This document shows positions 23,526 to 31,501 of a stretch of 34,051 nt of DNA, in pieces (within the stretch, counting starts at the first letter, position 1; each line of letters opens with the position of its first letter). The notes beneath the pieces were generated by a model. It saw nothing but the letters and a program-made list of their open reading frames with translations, made no database searches and was not told where the DNA came from. The stretch lies in contig JBDKTO010000024.1 of assembly GCA_039680175.1 (NCBI GenBank), positions 1 through 34,051 on the forward strand. Reading direction: 5' to 3'. The position numbers and the translations under genes were made by a program. The stretch comes from Veillonellales bacterium (GTDB taxonomy: Bacteria > Bacillota > Negativicutes > JAAYSF01).

Positions 23526-25154
23526 TTACGGCACCAAGCCGGTAAATACGAAAGCATACAGCCAGACAATGATGCCCAGTAATATGGCATAAGGAATCGC
23601 AAATTTAATGGTTTGACGCATGATCAAACCTTCTTTGCCCATCAGTCCCACAGCGGTAGCGGCAATAACGATGCTCTGCGGTGAAATCATCTTCCCAGCC
23701 GTAGCACCAACGTTGCCGCCGGTTGCCATCAGGATATCGGAAAGTCCCAGACCTTGGGCAGTCAATTTTTCCAAATTACCGAACAAAGCGTTAGACGAGG
23801 TAGCACTGCCGGTAATAAATACGCCCAAAGCACCGATCAGTGGACTGAGGAACGGCATGACCTGCTGGTTCACCGTCTCCACCAGACTTTGTGCCATAAC
23901 AGCAATCATTGATTTTTGGGCCGCTCCCGTGGCAGTTGCCCAAACTACGGCTTTCGTCTTGGGATCAATAATTGGCATGGCCATATTCATCACTTCGGAA
24001 ATGGACAAGATGCAGGCAACAGTAATAAAAGCCGGCATCATCTGTTTTACCGTAACACCAAACTGTTTCGTAAATTCGGAAAAACGAATTCCCATGAACT
24101 GGAAGGCAACTATCCCGGCAATCAACACAATCGTACCAGGACTTTGCAGCCAGGAGAACGCATACAGTTTCCCCGGGTTATAAATTTGGAATTTTACCAT
24201 CAAGGCGCTAAACCCTGGAGCCTTGCCGGAAATAATCGGCGCCGTTGACGGCAAATTAACACCAAGGATGAAGATTGTCAACAGGATATACGGCAGCCAA
24301 GATAGTCCCATTTCTTTGAAATCGATGTTTTTCGGTCCCATTCCATCGGGTGCGGTTTCACCCGGGAACACCCATACGGTTTCTGTTTTTAGGTTATACA
24401 GATAGATTGACAATGCGGCTAAACAAGCCAACGCACCTAAAATAGTAGCCAGGGTGGAATCAATAGTATTACAAATAACGAACTGGACAACAGAAAAACT
24501 GAGACCGGTAATCAAAATTCCCGGTATAATACCCTTCATTCCTTTAACACCGGACATGACGTAGACACTGGCAAATGTCATAATAAATGCCATGATCGGC
24601 ATAATACGTCCGCCCATTTGCGACAGCTTTACGAAATCAAGGCCGGTGGTAAGAGCCAGAGTATTCGTTGGAATTGACAGAGAACCGAAAGGCACTGGTC
24701 CGGTATTAGCTACCAGGCAGACCAGAGCGGCCATCATCGGGTCGTAGCCCAAACCGACCAAGATACTGGCCGGAATAGCAACCGGCGAACCAAAGCCGCA
24801 GATACCTTCCAAAAATGCGCTGAAACCATAACCAATCAAAAGAGCCTGAGCCCGACGGTCGCTGGTCAGCGAAGACATGCAATTCTGCAGTTTGTCCATC
24901 CAGCCGGTAGCCTTCAAAACATTATAAATAACAATTGCCCCAAAGGGAATATACATGATCGGGAATATACCGGTTATGGCACCCTGCACAGCAGCCAGCA
25001 AAGTTGCCTGCGCCGGAAATCCGAAATAAAATATTGCAACTAAAACGGTCACTACCCAAGCAACAGGCGCAACCTTAACTGCCGGCTTCATCAGAATCGG
25101 CAGACCGATCAGCATAACTATTATCGGTAATGAAGCAATTAAAGCGTCCAACAT
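23526..25154 (-). CDS. lctP: L-lactate permease, LctP/LldP family
   Basis: 542 residues, about 12-14 membrane segments. Family signatures include GYGFSAFLEGICGFGSPVAI (about 109-128), LVANTGPVPFGSLSIPTNTL (about 147-166) and the late GNVGATAGKMISPQSIVIA. The protein imports L-lactate (often also D-lactate or glycolate) with protons. No lactate dehydrogenase or lutABC genes are adjacent; a LarA racemase is 20 kb away. The start ATG 25154 is preceded by AAGGGGGG only 3-4 nt upstream. A long, AT-rich leader region lies upstream. Confidence 0.94.
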   Translation of the reverse strand: MLDALIASLPIIVMLIGLPILMKPAVKVAPVAWVVTVLVAIFYFGFPAQATLLAAVQGAITGIFPIMYIPFGAIVIYNVLKATGWMDKLQNCMSSLTSDRRAQALLIGYGFSAFLEGICGFGSPVAIPASILVGLGYDPMMAALVCLVANTGPVPFGSLSIPTNTLALTTGLDFVKLSQMGGRIMPIMAFIMTFASVYVMSGVKGMKGIIPGILITGLSFSVVQFVICNTIDSTLATILGALACLAALSIYLYNLKTETVWVFPGETAPDGMGPKNIDFKEMGLSWLPYILLTIFILGVNLPSTAPIISGKAPGFSALMVKFQIYNPGKLYAFSWLQSPGTIVLIAGIVAFQFMGIRFSEFTKQFGVTVKQMMPAFITVACILSISEVMNMAMPIIDPKTKAVVWATATGAAQKSMIAVMAQSLVETVNQQVMPFLSPLIGALGVFITGSATSSNALFGNLEKLTAQGLGLSDILMATGGNVGATAGKMISPQSIVIAATAVGLMGKEGLIMRQTIKFAIPYAILLGIIVWLYAFVFTGLVP

Positions 25155-25489
25155 TTTCCCCCCTTATTTATTTGAACAATCAAATCAAATTAGACTTGCT
25201 TACCTTCCCCCCCTTTTTTACAGCAATTTCCGCACACAAGGTCGGCTTCTTCTTTTTATTTTCTCTTTATTTTTATTGAGCCTTTCCTTATGCCCTCTGC
25301 TTATGATTTCATCACAGAACCCATATTGTAGAATTCTCCGAAATTTCTAAATATCCTTTCATTTTTTTATTTTATTTTTACATTTTGGCTAAAAAAAGAC
25401 TTTTAGTCTTTGCCGGAAACCTTTGTCGCATATTATCGGCAGAAGCGGGTTCCTGCTTTTAAATGGCTCCCGCCTTGCGCACTTGCCGT
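25155..25489. other. 335-bp intergenic region upstream of lctP
   Basis: No reading frame of note. It is very pyrimidine-rich on the plus strand, with C6 (25158-25163, the permease ribosome-binding site) and C7 (25207-25213). ATTTGA at 25170-25175 and TCAAAT at 25180-25185 (repeated at 25185-25190) form an inverted repeat just upstream of the lctP start that could be an operator. A minus-strand TACAAT near 25330 is a weak possible -10. The yitT terminator lies at the right end. Confidence 0.5.
25391..25411 (-). terminator. Intrinsic terminator of the yitT-like gene
   Basis: AAAGACT and AGTCTTT (25395-25401 / 25405-25411) pair around a 3-nt loop; on the minus strand T7 follows. It lies about 80 bp after the stop. 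Confidence 0.7.
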
Positions 25490-26341
25490 CTAAAGACTCT
25501 TTGTTCCCGGCAGGGTAAAACCACGGCCTAATACTTCCACCGCATCGTGAACAATCATAAAAGCCTGGGGATCGGAAACCTGTACCAGTTCTTTAATCTT
25601 AGCAATCTGCGTAAGACTGACAACAACGAATACTACCTGTTTATTTTGACGGGTGAAAGCCCCTTCTCCTTTTAAAAGCGTGGCTCCCCGGCCCACCTCT
25701 TTTAAAATGGCTTTTACAATTTCCTCTGATTTATAGGAAACAATAAAAATAGTTTTCTTATTGTTGAAACCTTCAACAACCTTATCCGTAATACTGGCAC
25801 CGACAAACATCGCAATTAAAGTCAAAACCGCTAAACTAAAACCAAACAAAGCCGCGGCAACCAGCATAATCACACAATTAAAACCAAACCCGACAATTCC
25901 TACATTCAATGAATAATATTTTTTGATGATACCGGCAACGATATCCAAGCCGCCGCCGCTGCCATTCACGCGAAAAATCAGCCCGCTGCCGATACCGCTG
26001 AGAACTCCCCCTGTCAATGCGGCAAGCAGAGAATCACTCAACAGACTGGTATTTGACAAAAACCGGGTCCCATCCACCGCCAAGGAAAAGCAGATCGTCC
26101 CATAAATTGTTATTATCGTATAGTCTCTGCCCAGCAACCGGTAGGCAGCATAAAGCAGGGGGATATTCATGAGAAATATTTGCAGTCCAATTGGTAATTT
26201 GAATAAATAATAAAAAATGATTGCGATGCCGCTGACCCCGCCGCTTAATAAATGGTGGGGCACAAGAAAGAGATTTATCGAACACCCACTGATCAGGCAT
26301 CCCAGGCCGACAACCAAATACTGCACTATTTTTTGACGCAT
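25490..26341 (-). CDS. YitT-family membrane protein with C-terminal DUF2179 domain
   Basis: 283 residues from ATG 26341, which has AGGAGG at 26348-26353 and a 6-nt spacer; the longer frame to 26359 reads through the ribosome-binding site. Five or six membrane segments occupy residues 1-180, with PHHLLSGGVSGIAIIFYYLF and RVNGSGGGLDIVAGIIKKYY, both characteristic of the YitT family. The soluble C-terminus (about 195-275: NNKKTIFIVSYKSEEIVKAI, then RGATLLKGEGAFT) is DUF2179, a PII-like fold suggested to be regulatory. The transported substrate is unknown. The gene is divergent from dapL. Confidence 0.9.
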   Translation of the reverse strand: MRQKIVQYLVVGLGCLISGCSINLFLVPHHLLSGGVSGIAIIFYYLFKLPIGLQIFLMNIPLLYAAYRLLGRDYTIITIYGTICFSLAVDGTRFLSNTSLLSDSLLAALTGGVLSGIGSGLIFRVNGSGGGLDIVAGIIKKYYSLNVGIVGFGFNCVIMLVAAALFGFSLAVLTLIAMFVGASITDKVVEGFNNKKTIFIVSYKSEEIVKAILKEVGRGATLLKGEGAFTRQNKQVVFVVVSLTQIAKIKELVQVSDPQAFMIVHDAVEVLGRGFTLPGTKSL

Positions 26342-26393
26342 ATCATACCTCCTGACCAATTCCTTTTCTATTTTTTCTATACGGCAATTGCTG

Positions 26394-26422
26394 TTGTTTC
26401 TCCTCTCGATTCGTTGTATAAT
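26394..26422 (+). promoter_or_regulatory. Sigma-A promoter of dapL
   Basis: TTGTTT (26394-26399), 17 nt, TATAAT (26417-26422), about 44 nt before the dapL start. Confidence 0.7.
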
Positions 26423-26465
26423 TATTTTCTAGTAACGAAGTAATTTGAAGGGAGTTTTATATCCT

Positions 26466-27698
26466 ATGGCTCTACTGAACGAAAACTACTTGAAACTTCC
26501 GGGAAGCTATTTATTTGCCGAAATAGCGCGGCGGGTAACCAAGTTTAAACAGGATAATCCCGCGGCCAATATCATCCGCCTGGGAATCGGCGATGTAACC
26601 CGGCCGCTGCCCCCTGCCGTCATTGACGGACTGCATGCTGCAGTGGATGAAATGGCTAAAGAAGAAACGTTTCGCGGCTACGGTCCGGAACAGGGTTATC
26701 AATTTCTGATTGAAAAAATCATTGCCACCGATTATCTGCCCCGGGGCATTCAACTGGAAACAGATGAAATTTTTGTCAGCGACGGTTCCAAAAGCGATGT
26801 GGGAAATATTCAGGAAATTTTCAGTGTTACTAATAAAGTAGCCATTACCGACCCGGTATATCCGGTTTATTTGGATACCAATGTGATGGCCGGCCGAACC
26901 GGTGAATTGGCAAATGGCAAGTTTGGCAATGTCACCTATCTGGTATGTAATGGGGAAAATCAGTTTAAACCGGCATTACCAAGAGAAAAAGTCGACATGA
27001 TTTATCTTTGTGTTCCCAATAACCCAACCGGCACGACCTTAACCAGAACGGATTTAAAAAAATGGGTGGATTACGCCAGAGAAAATGAGGCCGTTATTCT
27101 CTATGACGCCGCCTACGAATCGTATATCCGGGAAGCGTCTGTTCCCCACAGTATCTATGAAATCGAAGGAGCCAAAGAAGTCGCCATTGAATTCCGCTCT
27201 TTTTCCAAAAACGCCGGCTTCACCGGCACCCGCTGCGCTTTTACCGTAGTGCCCAAAACGGTTCTGGCCGCTACCGCCAAAGGCGACAAGCATCCCCTTA
27301 ATAAATTATGGAACCGCCGTCAAACCACTAAATTCAACGGCGTTCCTTACATTGTCCAAAGAGGCGCGGAGGCGGTTTATTCGCCGGAAGGCCAGCAGCA
27401 GATTAAAGCTCTGGTGGATTATTACATGACAAACGCCAAAATCATCCGCGAAGGACTGGTCAGTATCGGTCTGCAGGTATTCGGCGGCGTCAATGCCCCT
27501 TACATTTGGCTGAAAACGCCGAACAATATGGATTCCTGGTCCTTCTTCGATAAACTGCTGACCGATGTCCACATCGTCGGCACTCCCGGCACCGGCTTCG
27601 GCCCCGCCGGCGAAGGCTACTTCCGTCTGACTGCTTTTGGCAACCGGGAGAATACAGAAGAAGCCGTTGACAGAATTAAGCACAAATTAAGCATTTAA
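26466..27698 (+). CDS. dapL: LL-diaminopimelate aminotransferase
   Basis: 410 residues from ATG 26466, with GAAGGGAG 11-12 nt upstream. DapL converts tetrahydrodipicolinate directly to LL-diaminopimelate using glutamate, bypassing the acylated intermediates of the lysine and peptidoglycan route. Characteristic stretches are [65 protein letters not shown] and the Schiff-base Lys248 in [17 protein letters not shown]. The length equals that of known DapL enzymes. It is a single-gene transcript with its own promoter and terminator. Distribution of DapL includes Negativicutes and some clostridia, which fits the proposed host. Confidence 0.96.
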   Translation: MALLNENYLKLPGSYLFAEIARRVTKFKQDNPAANIIRLGIGDVTRPLPPAVIDGLHAAVDEMAKEETFRGYGPEQGYQFLIEKIIATDYLPRGIQLETDEIFVSDGSKSDVGNIQEIFSVTNKVAITDPVYPVYLDTNVMAGRTGELANGKFGNVTYLVCNGENQFKPALPREKVDMIYLCVPNNPTGTTLTRTDLKKWVDYARENEAVILYDAAYESYIREASVPHSIYEIEGAKEVAIEFRSFSKNAGFTGTRCAFTVVPKTVLAATAKGDKHPLNKLWNRRQTTKFNGVPYIVQRGAEAVYSPEGQQQIKALVDYYMTNAKIIREGLVSIGLQVFGGVNAPYIWLKTPNNMDSWSFFDKLLTDVHIVGTPGTGFGPAGEGYFRLTAFGNRENTEEAVDRIKHKLSI

Positions 27699-27707
27699 AA
27701 AATACCG

Positions 27708-27740
27708 AAGGTCTGATTCCAAAGGAACCAGGCCTTTTCT
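27708..27740. terminator. Terminator between dapL and the small membrane-protein gene
   Basis: AAGGTCTGATTCC (27708-27720) pairs with GGAACCAGGCCTT (27724-27736), with one G-U pair and one mismatch, around an AAA loop; TTTTCTT follows. On the minus strand a T6 run follows too, so it can serve both genes. Confidence 0.8.
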
Positions 27741-27744
27741 TATG

Positions 27745-27885
27745 CTATGGATGGACTGTCGCCGAACTGATAACAATCATAATCACAAAGAATAACAACG
27801 TACAGATAACCGCGAAAGCGACTCCGCCTAAGAGAATCCTTACTCTGGGCTGTTTGTCCGGCGGTGTCCGTTTTGACTTGGCCAT
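27745..27885 (-). CDS. 46-residue single-span membrane peptide, unknown function
   Basis: ATG 27885 is preceded by GAGGGGGAA about 6 nt upstream, and TAG is at 27745-27747. The peptide begins MAKSKRTPPDKQPRVRILLG, a basic N-terminal tail, followed by one hydrophobic helix (roughly residues 18-41, containing GVAFAVICTLLFFVIMIVIS) and a short SSATVHP end. The positive-inside pattern suggests N-in, C-out topology. It starts 39 bp after the ptb stop with no terminator between, so it may be the last gene of the buk-ptb transcript. No known family was recognised. Confidence 0.65.
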   Translation of the reverse strand: MAKSKRTPPDKQPRVRILLGGVAFAVICTLLFFVIMIVISSATVHP

Positions 27886-27924
27886 CGAAATTCCCCCTCA
27901 TTGTTACTAAAACAAGCTTCCCTA

Positions 27925-28830
27925 TTATTCTCCCTGGACCGCCATAACAGCCAAGGCAATGGAATACAGCTTATCCCTGGCGGAATCGGCACGGGATGTC
28001 AGGATAATCGGGGCCTTGGCGCCGGCGATAACCCCGGCAATCGCTCCTCTGGCAAAATAGGTAGCAGCCTTATACAAAATATTGCCGGACACCAATTCCG
28101 GCACCAGAAGAATATCCGCCTGTCCGGCTACCGGGCTGTTGATTCCTTTATGACGAGCCGCTTCAAGACTGACAGCATTATCAAAAGCCAGGGGGCCGTC
28201 AACAACACAACCTTTGATCTGACCCCGTTCCGCCATTTTAGCCAGAATCGCCCCGTCGACGCAAGCCGGCATACCGCTGTTAACTACTTCCACTGCCGCC
28301 AGGCAGGCGACTCTGGGACAAGGAATTCCCAAGGAATGGGCCACTTTTACAGCATTCTGCAGAATCTGGACTTTTTGCGGCAAATCAGGTGCCACGTTCA
28401 TTGCCGCATCCGTCAGCAGTATCAGCCGGTCAAACCCGGGAATCTCCATGACCGCCACATGAGAAATGACATTTCTGCCAACCCGCAGCCCCACTTCTTT
28501 ATTCAGCCCTGCCCGCATCATATCGGCGGTAGAAATCAACCCCTTCATGACAATCTGGGCTTTACCGGCGCTGACCAGCTCCACTGCTTTTAAAGCGGCA
28601 GCCCTGGGATTCGGCTCGTCAATAATAGTAAAGGACCCCGTGTCAATTCCCCTGCGAGAGGCGATTGCTGTGATCTTCTCCTGATTGCCGACCAGAATAG
28701 CCTGAGCAATGCCGTTTTGCTGAGCTTCGCTGATCGCTGCCAGCACATGATCATCTTCCGCCGCGGCTACGGCAATTTTGCAAGCCGGAACAGCGCGGGC
28801 GGCTGTTAAAACATCCTGAAAACTTTTCAT
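27925..28830 (-). CDS. ptb: Phosphate butyryltransferase (phosphotransbutyrylase)
   Basis: 301 residues, the usual length for Ptb, shorter than most phosphotransacetylases. It exchanges CoA for phosphate on butyryl-CoA (or branched-chain acyl-CoA). Family features are DVLTAARAVPACKIAVAAAE, IVMKGLISTADMMRAGLNKE, RVGRNVISHVAVMEIPGFDR, LTDAAMNVAPDL and RGAIAGVIAGAKAPIILTSR with the closing SRADSARDKLYSIALA. With butyrate kinase nearby it would make ATP while releasing butyrate or work in the reverse direction to activate acids. The GNAT gene lies 18 bp upstream on the same strand. ATG 28830 has AGAGGGGATGC upstream. Confidence 0.93.
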   Translation of the reverse strand: MKSFQDVLTAARAVPACKIAVAAAEDDHVLAAISEAQQNGIAQAILVGNQEKITAIASRRGIDTGSFTIIDEPNPRAAALKAVELVSAGKAQIVMKGLISTADMMRAGLNKEVGLRVGRNVISHVAVMEIPGFDRLILLTDAAMNVAPDLPQKVQILQNAVKVAHSLGIPCPRVACLAAVEVVNSGMPACVDGAILAKMAERGQIKGCVVDGPLAFDNAVSLEAARHKGINSPVAGQADILLVPELVSGNILYKAATYFARGAIAGVIAGAKAPIILTSRADSARDKLYSIALAVMAVQGE

Positions 28831-28848
28831 TGCATCCCCTCTTCCCTG

Positions 28849-29436
28849 TTATATATCGCTAACCAATAACAAAGCGCCCTTGGTATGAGGTATGAGCGGC
28901 TGCTCTTCAATCGCCACCGGCTGCACCGGACGAAAGCCGTTTTGCCGGTATACCCTGAGAGCCGTTTCATTATCCGCCAATACCAGCAGACTAAGCTGGT
29001 AATACCCTTGCTGCCGCGCCTTTTCTTTGGTCAGGTCAATCAAGCGGCTGCCTATCCCCTGATTGCGAAACCGGGGACTGACAAAAATAGCACTGAGATA
29101 ATAGCTGTCTTCCACCCGGGAATTATAAAAATTATATAATACCGCCAGCCGTTCCGGCGGAAAAAATTCTTTCATTGCCGAATCGACCCCATGGCAGCTG
29201 GCCGGATAGGAACTAACCAATCCCGCCACCTTTCCGCTGCATTCGGCAACAGTAATACTTTTATAGGAATCATACCGCTTCCCGTCAGCCAATGACTGGG
29301 CAACCAGCTGTTCCGTGGAAAAACACGGCATCAAATTTTCGTATAAAAAGTCTAATATTCCGCCGGCAGTGGCGTTAATCCCGCGAGCCAATTCCAAGCA
29401 CTCTTCCTGCCGGGCCTCACGATAGATCACTTCCAT
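28849..29436 (-). CDS. GNAT-family N-acetyltransferase
   Basis: 195 residues from ATG 29436, chosen for AGGAGG at 29444-29449 with a 7-nt spacer; the frame extends to 29472 but without a better site. The acetyl-CoA-binding motif A is in LSAIFVSPRFRNQGIGSRLI (about 119-138; RNQGIG fits R/Q-x-x-G-x-G/A), and NETALRVYRQNGFRPV is motif B. The first half (ILDFLYENLMPCFSTEQLVA) is less conserved and may bind substrate. The acceptor is unknown. It sits between buk and ptb. Confidence 0.88.
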   Translation of the reverse strand: MEVIYREARQEECLELARGINATAGGILDFLYENLMPCFSTEQLVAQSLADGKRYDSYKSITVAECSGKVAGLVSSYPASCHGVDSAMKEFFPPERLAVLYNFYNSRVEDSYYLSAIFVSPRFRNQGIGSRLIDLTKEKARQQGYYQLSLLVLADNETALRVYRQNGFRPVQPVAIEEQPLIPHTKGALLLVSDI

Positions 29437-29502
29437 ATCGCTCCCTCCTTCACCAGCATTCTTATTCATCAAACAGGTAAAATCTTCCGTCCGCTATGAA
29501 AA

Positions 29503-29533
29503 TACTCCGCCATACTTTTTGTACAGCGGAATA
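29503..29533 (-). terminator. Terminator-like hairpin just after butyrate kinase
   Basis: A 13-bp stem (29503-29515 with 29521-29533, three G-U pairs on the minus strand) closes an A5 loop and is followed by TTTTC. It starts 6 nt after the buk stop, so it could reduce read-through into the GNAT and ptb genes. Confidence 0.6.
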
Positions 29534-29538
29534 CCGTC

Positions 29539-30621
29539 TCAGCAATAAACCTGCGCCCTTTCTTCATTGCGAAGCACCCGCAGCGCTCCCAAAGCCAGCG
29601 CTTCCAACTCTTCCTCACCGGGGATCACCATAATCGGCGCAATAAACTGAACCCGGGCTTTTATATCGGATACGATACGGGAAGAATAAGCGATCCCCCC
29701 GGTCAGGATGATTTGATCCACCGCCCCGGTCAATACCGCCGCCATCGACCCGATTTCCTTGGCGACCTGATAAACCAGCGCCGCCAGTACCAGTTCCGCT
29801 TGTTTCTCACCCTGCCCGGCCAGTTTCTCTACTTCCCGGATATTCTTCGTCCCAATATAGGCATAAATTCCACCCTGGCCGGCTAGTTTATCCTCTAATT
29901 CATCACAAGTGTATTTACCGGAATAGCAAAGTTTCACTAATTGTTTGGCCGGCAGCCCGCCACAGCGATCCGGCGAAAGCGGCCCTTCGTCCATAGCATT
30001 ATTCACATCGATCATCCGGCCATGCTGGTGGGCGGAAACCGAAATACCGGTTCCCAAATGAGCCACGATAAAATTAACCTCCTGATAGCTTCTGCCGATT
30101 ACCCCGGCCGCCTTGCGGGCAACGGCTTTCATATTCAGGGCATGGGACAAGCTGACCCGTTCCAAATCCGGCAAGCCGGATATACGTGCCACCGGTTCCA
30201 GTTCGTCAACAGAAACCGGATCGACAACAAAAGCCGGTATCTGTAAATGCTGTGCCAAAGCATAGGCCATAATTGCCCCTAAATTAGCAACATGCTCTCC
30301 CCACTCCGCCTTTCTTAAATCCTGCAGCATCAGCTGATTCACCCTATAGGTTCCGCCCTTCAACGGTTTCAGCAACCCGCCCCGTCCCACAACGGCTTTA
30401 AATACGCTTAGCGCAATGCCCCGTTCCTGCAGCGCCGCTAAAATAAAATCCAGGCGATACTGGCACTGATCAATGAGCCGCTCAAATTTTTCTGTTTCAG
30501 CGGCCGCATGTTCTTCTATTTGTTTAAATACTAATTCTTCTCCGCTATAGACTGCAAACTTCGTGGACGTCGTTCCCGGATTGATTACCAGTATTTCTTC
30601 TTTATTATCCGATTGTTTCAT
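29539..30621 (-). CDS. buk: Butyrate kinase
   Basis: 360 residues from ATG 30621, with AGGAGG at 30628-30633 and a 6-nt spacer. It belongs to the acetate/butyrate kinase (ASKHA) fold: phosphate-1 loop INPGTTSTKFAVY near the start, GRGGLLKPLKGGTYRVN, FIVAHLGTGISVSAHQHGRM, PDRCGGLPAKQLVKL and QIILTGGIAYSSRI. Reaction: butyryl phosphate + ADP to butyrate + ATP; some relatives prefer branched-chain acids. Together with Ptb it forms the Ptb-Buk route, although a GNAT gene and a terminator-like hairpin separate them. Gene order buk-GNAT-ptb differs from the adjacent ptb-buk of Clostridium. Confidence 0.94.
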   Translation of the reverse strand: MKQSDNKEEILVINPGTTSTKFAVYSGEELVFKQIEEHAAAETEKFERLIDQCQYRLDFILAALQERGIALSVFKAVVGRGGLLKPLKGGTYRVNQLMLQDLRKAEWGEHVANLGAIMAYALAQHLQIPAFVVDPVSVDELEPVARISGLPDLERVSLSHALNMKAVARKAAGVIGRSYQEVNFIVAHLGTGISVSAHQHGRMIDVNNAMDEGPLSPDRCGGLPAKQLVKLCYSGKYTCDELEDKLAGQGGIYAYIGTKNIREVEKLAGQGEKQAELVLAALVYQVAKEIGSMAAVLTGAVDQIILTGGIAYSSRIVSDIKARVQFIAPIMVIPGEEELEALALGALRVLRNEERAQVYC

Positions 30622-30728
30622 ATTATACCTCCTCCAATGACCGAGCACTGCTCCTTATCAGCTTATATGGCAGTTGGTAGTCTAGTATGTAACTTCCGGC
30701 TTGCTTGCCCCTCCAAGGCGAAAATGCC

Positions 30729-31472
30729 TTACAGCTTGGCGGCAATATACGACGATAAGCGATTCTCGGCCTGTTTTATTTCCGGCGTATCCGGCAGGCA
30801 TGTCAAAATCTGTTCTACGTAATTTTTATCCATAATATGCCGCAGCGTCCAAGAATAATTTACATCATAAATCCAGGATAATCGTACCAGCTTCCGGTCG
30901 TCGACCGTTCTTACATCCGTAAAATTACATTGGCGACCCTGCAAAAAGTCACGCAAAATCGCCGGAGAAACTCCATCGCCGACCGGCGGCATCAAATAGG
31001 CCGACAATACCCGAAACACATCCAATTTGTCCGCATCCCGGATAATCTTGGCAAACAGCCGCTGCCCGGCGGCAGCCCGGGGAGGAATTTCTATCTTATT
31101 ATGGCAGCCAATGGCAAAATTAAAATACTGCCGCTCCTTAAGTGATAAACCATTGAGCAGAGTAAGGCCGGCAATTTCCTTCAATCCCAAGGCGGCGTGA
31201 TCCTCTGACTGACTATCCACAAAAGTACGATACACCGAATATTGCTTAAACCGCCCGACATCATGGAATAAACCAATTAGTTCCGCTAATTGCTGTTCCG
31301 GGGCATCCAGTCCCAATTGCCGGGACAAATCCCGGCTGTTTTCCACCACCTGCCGGGTATGCTGTTCTTTCAGCAAGATATGTTCTTGCACATCCGGATC
31401 GGCGGAATAAAAAGAATGAACATATTCAGTAAACCACTTCTGTAGTTCTGCAATTTCTGCCTGTTTCAACAA
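30729..31472 (-). CDS. HD-domain metal-dependent phosphohydrolase
   Basis: 247 residues if the start is TTG 31472, supported by GAGGTG at 31481-31486 with an 8-nt spacer. A GTG at 31502, which overlaps the upstream stop codon, lacks a ribosome-binding site. Metal ligands of the HD superfamily are His38 (KEQHTRQVVENS), His70-Asp71 (GLFHDVGRFKQY), a later His in EDHAALGL and GCHNK, and Asp in IIRDADKLDVFRVL. The protein is soluble. The substrate is unknown; HD proteins hydrolyse nucleotides or phosphate esters. It is not HD-GYP. It follows the oxidoreductase without a gap. Confidence 0.82.
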   Translation of the reverse strand: MLKQAEIAELQKWFTEYVHSFYSADPDVQEHILLKEQHTRQVVENSRDLSRQLGLDAPEQQLAELIGLFHDVGRFKQYSVYRTFVDSQSEDHAALGLKEIAGLTLLNGLSLKERQYFNFAIGCHNKIEIPPRAAAGQRLFAKIIRDADKLDVFRVLSAYLMPPVGDGVSPAILRDFLQGRQCNFTDVRTVDDRKLVRLSWIYDVNYSWTLRHIMDKNYVEQILTCLPDTPEIKQAENRLSSYIAAKL

Positions 31473-31501
31473 AAACTTTTCACCTCGGTTGGAAATTACC
31501 A

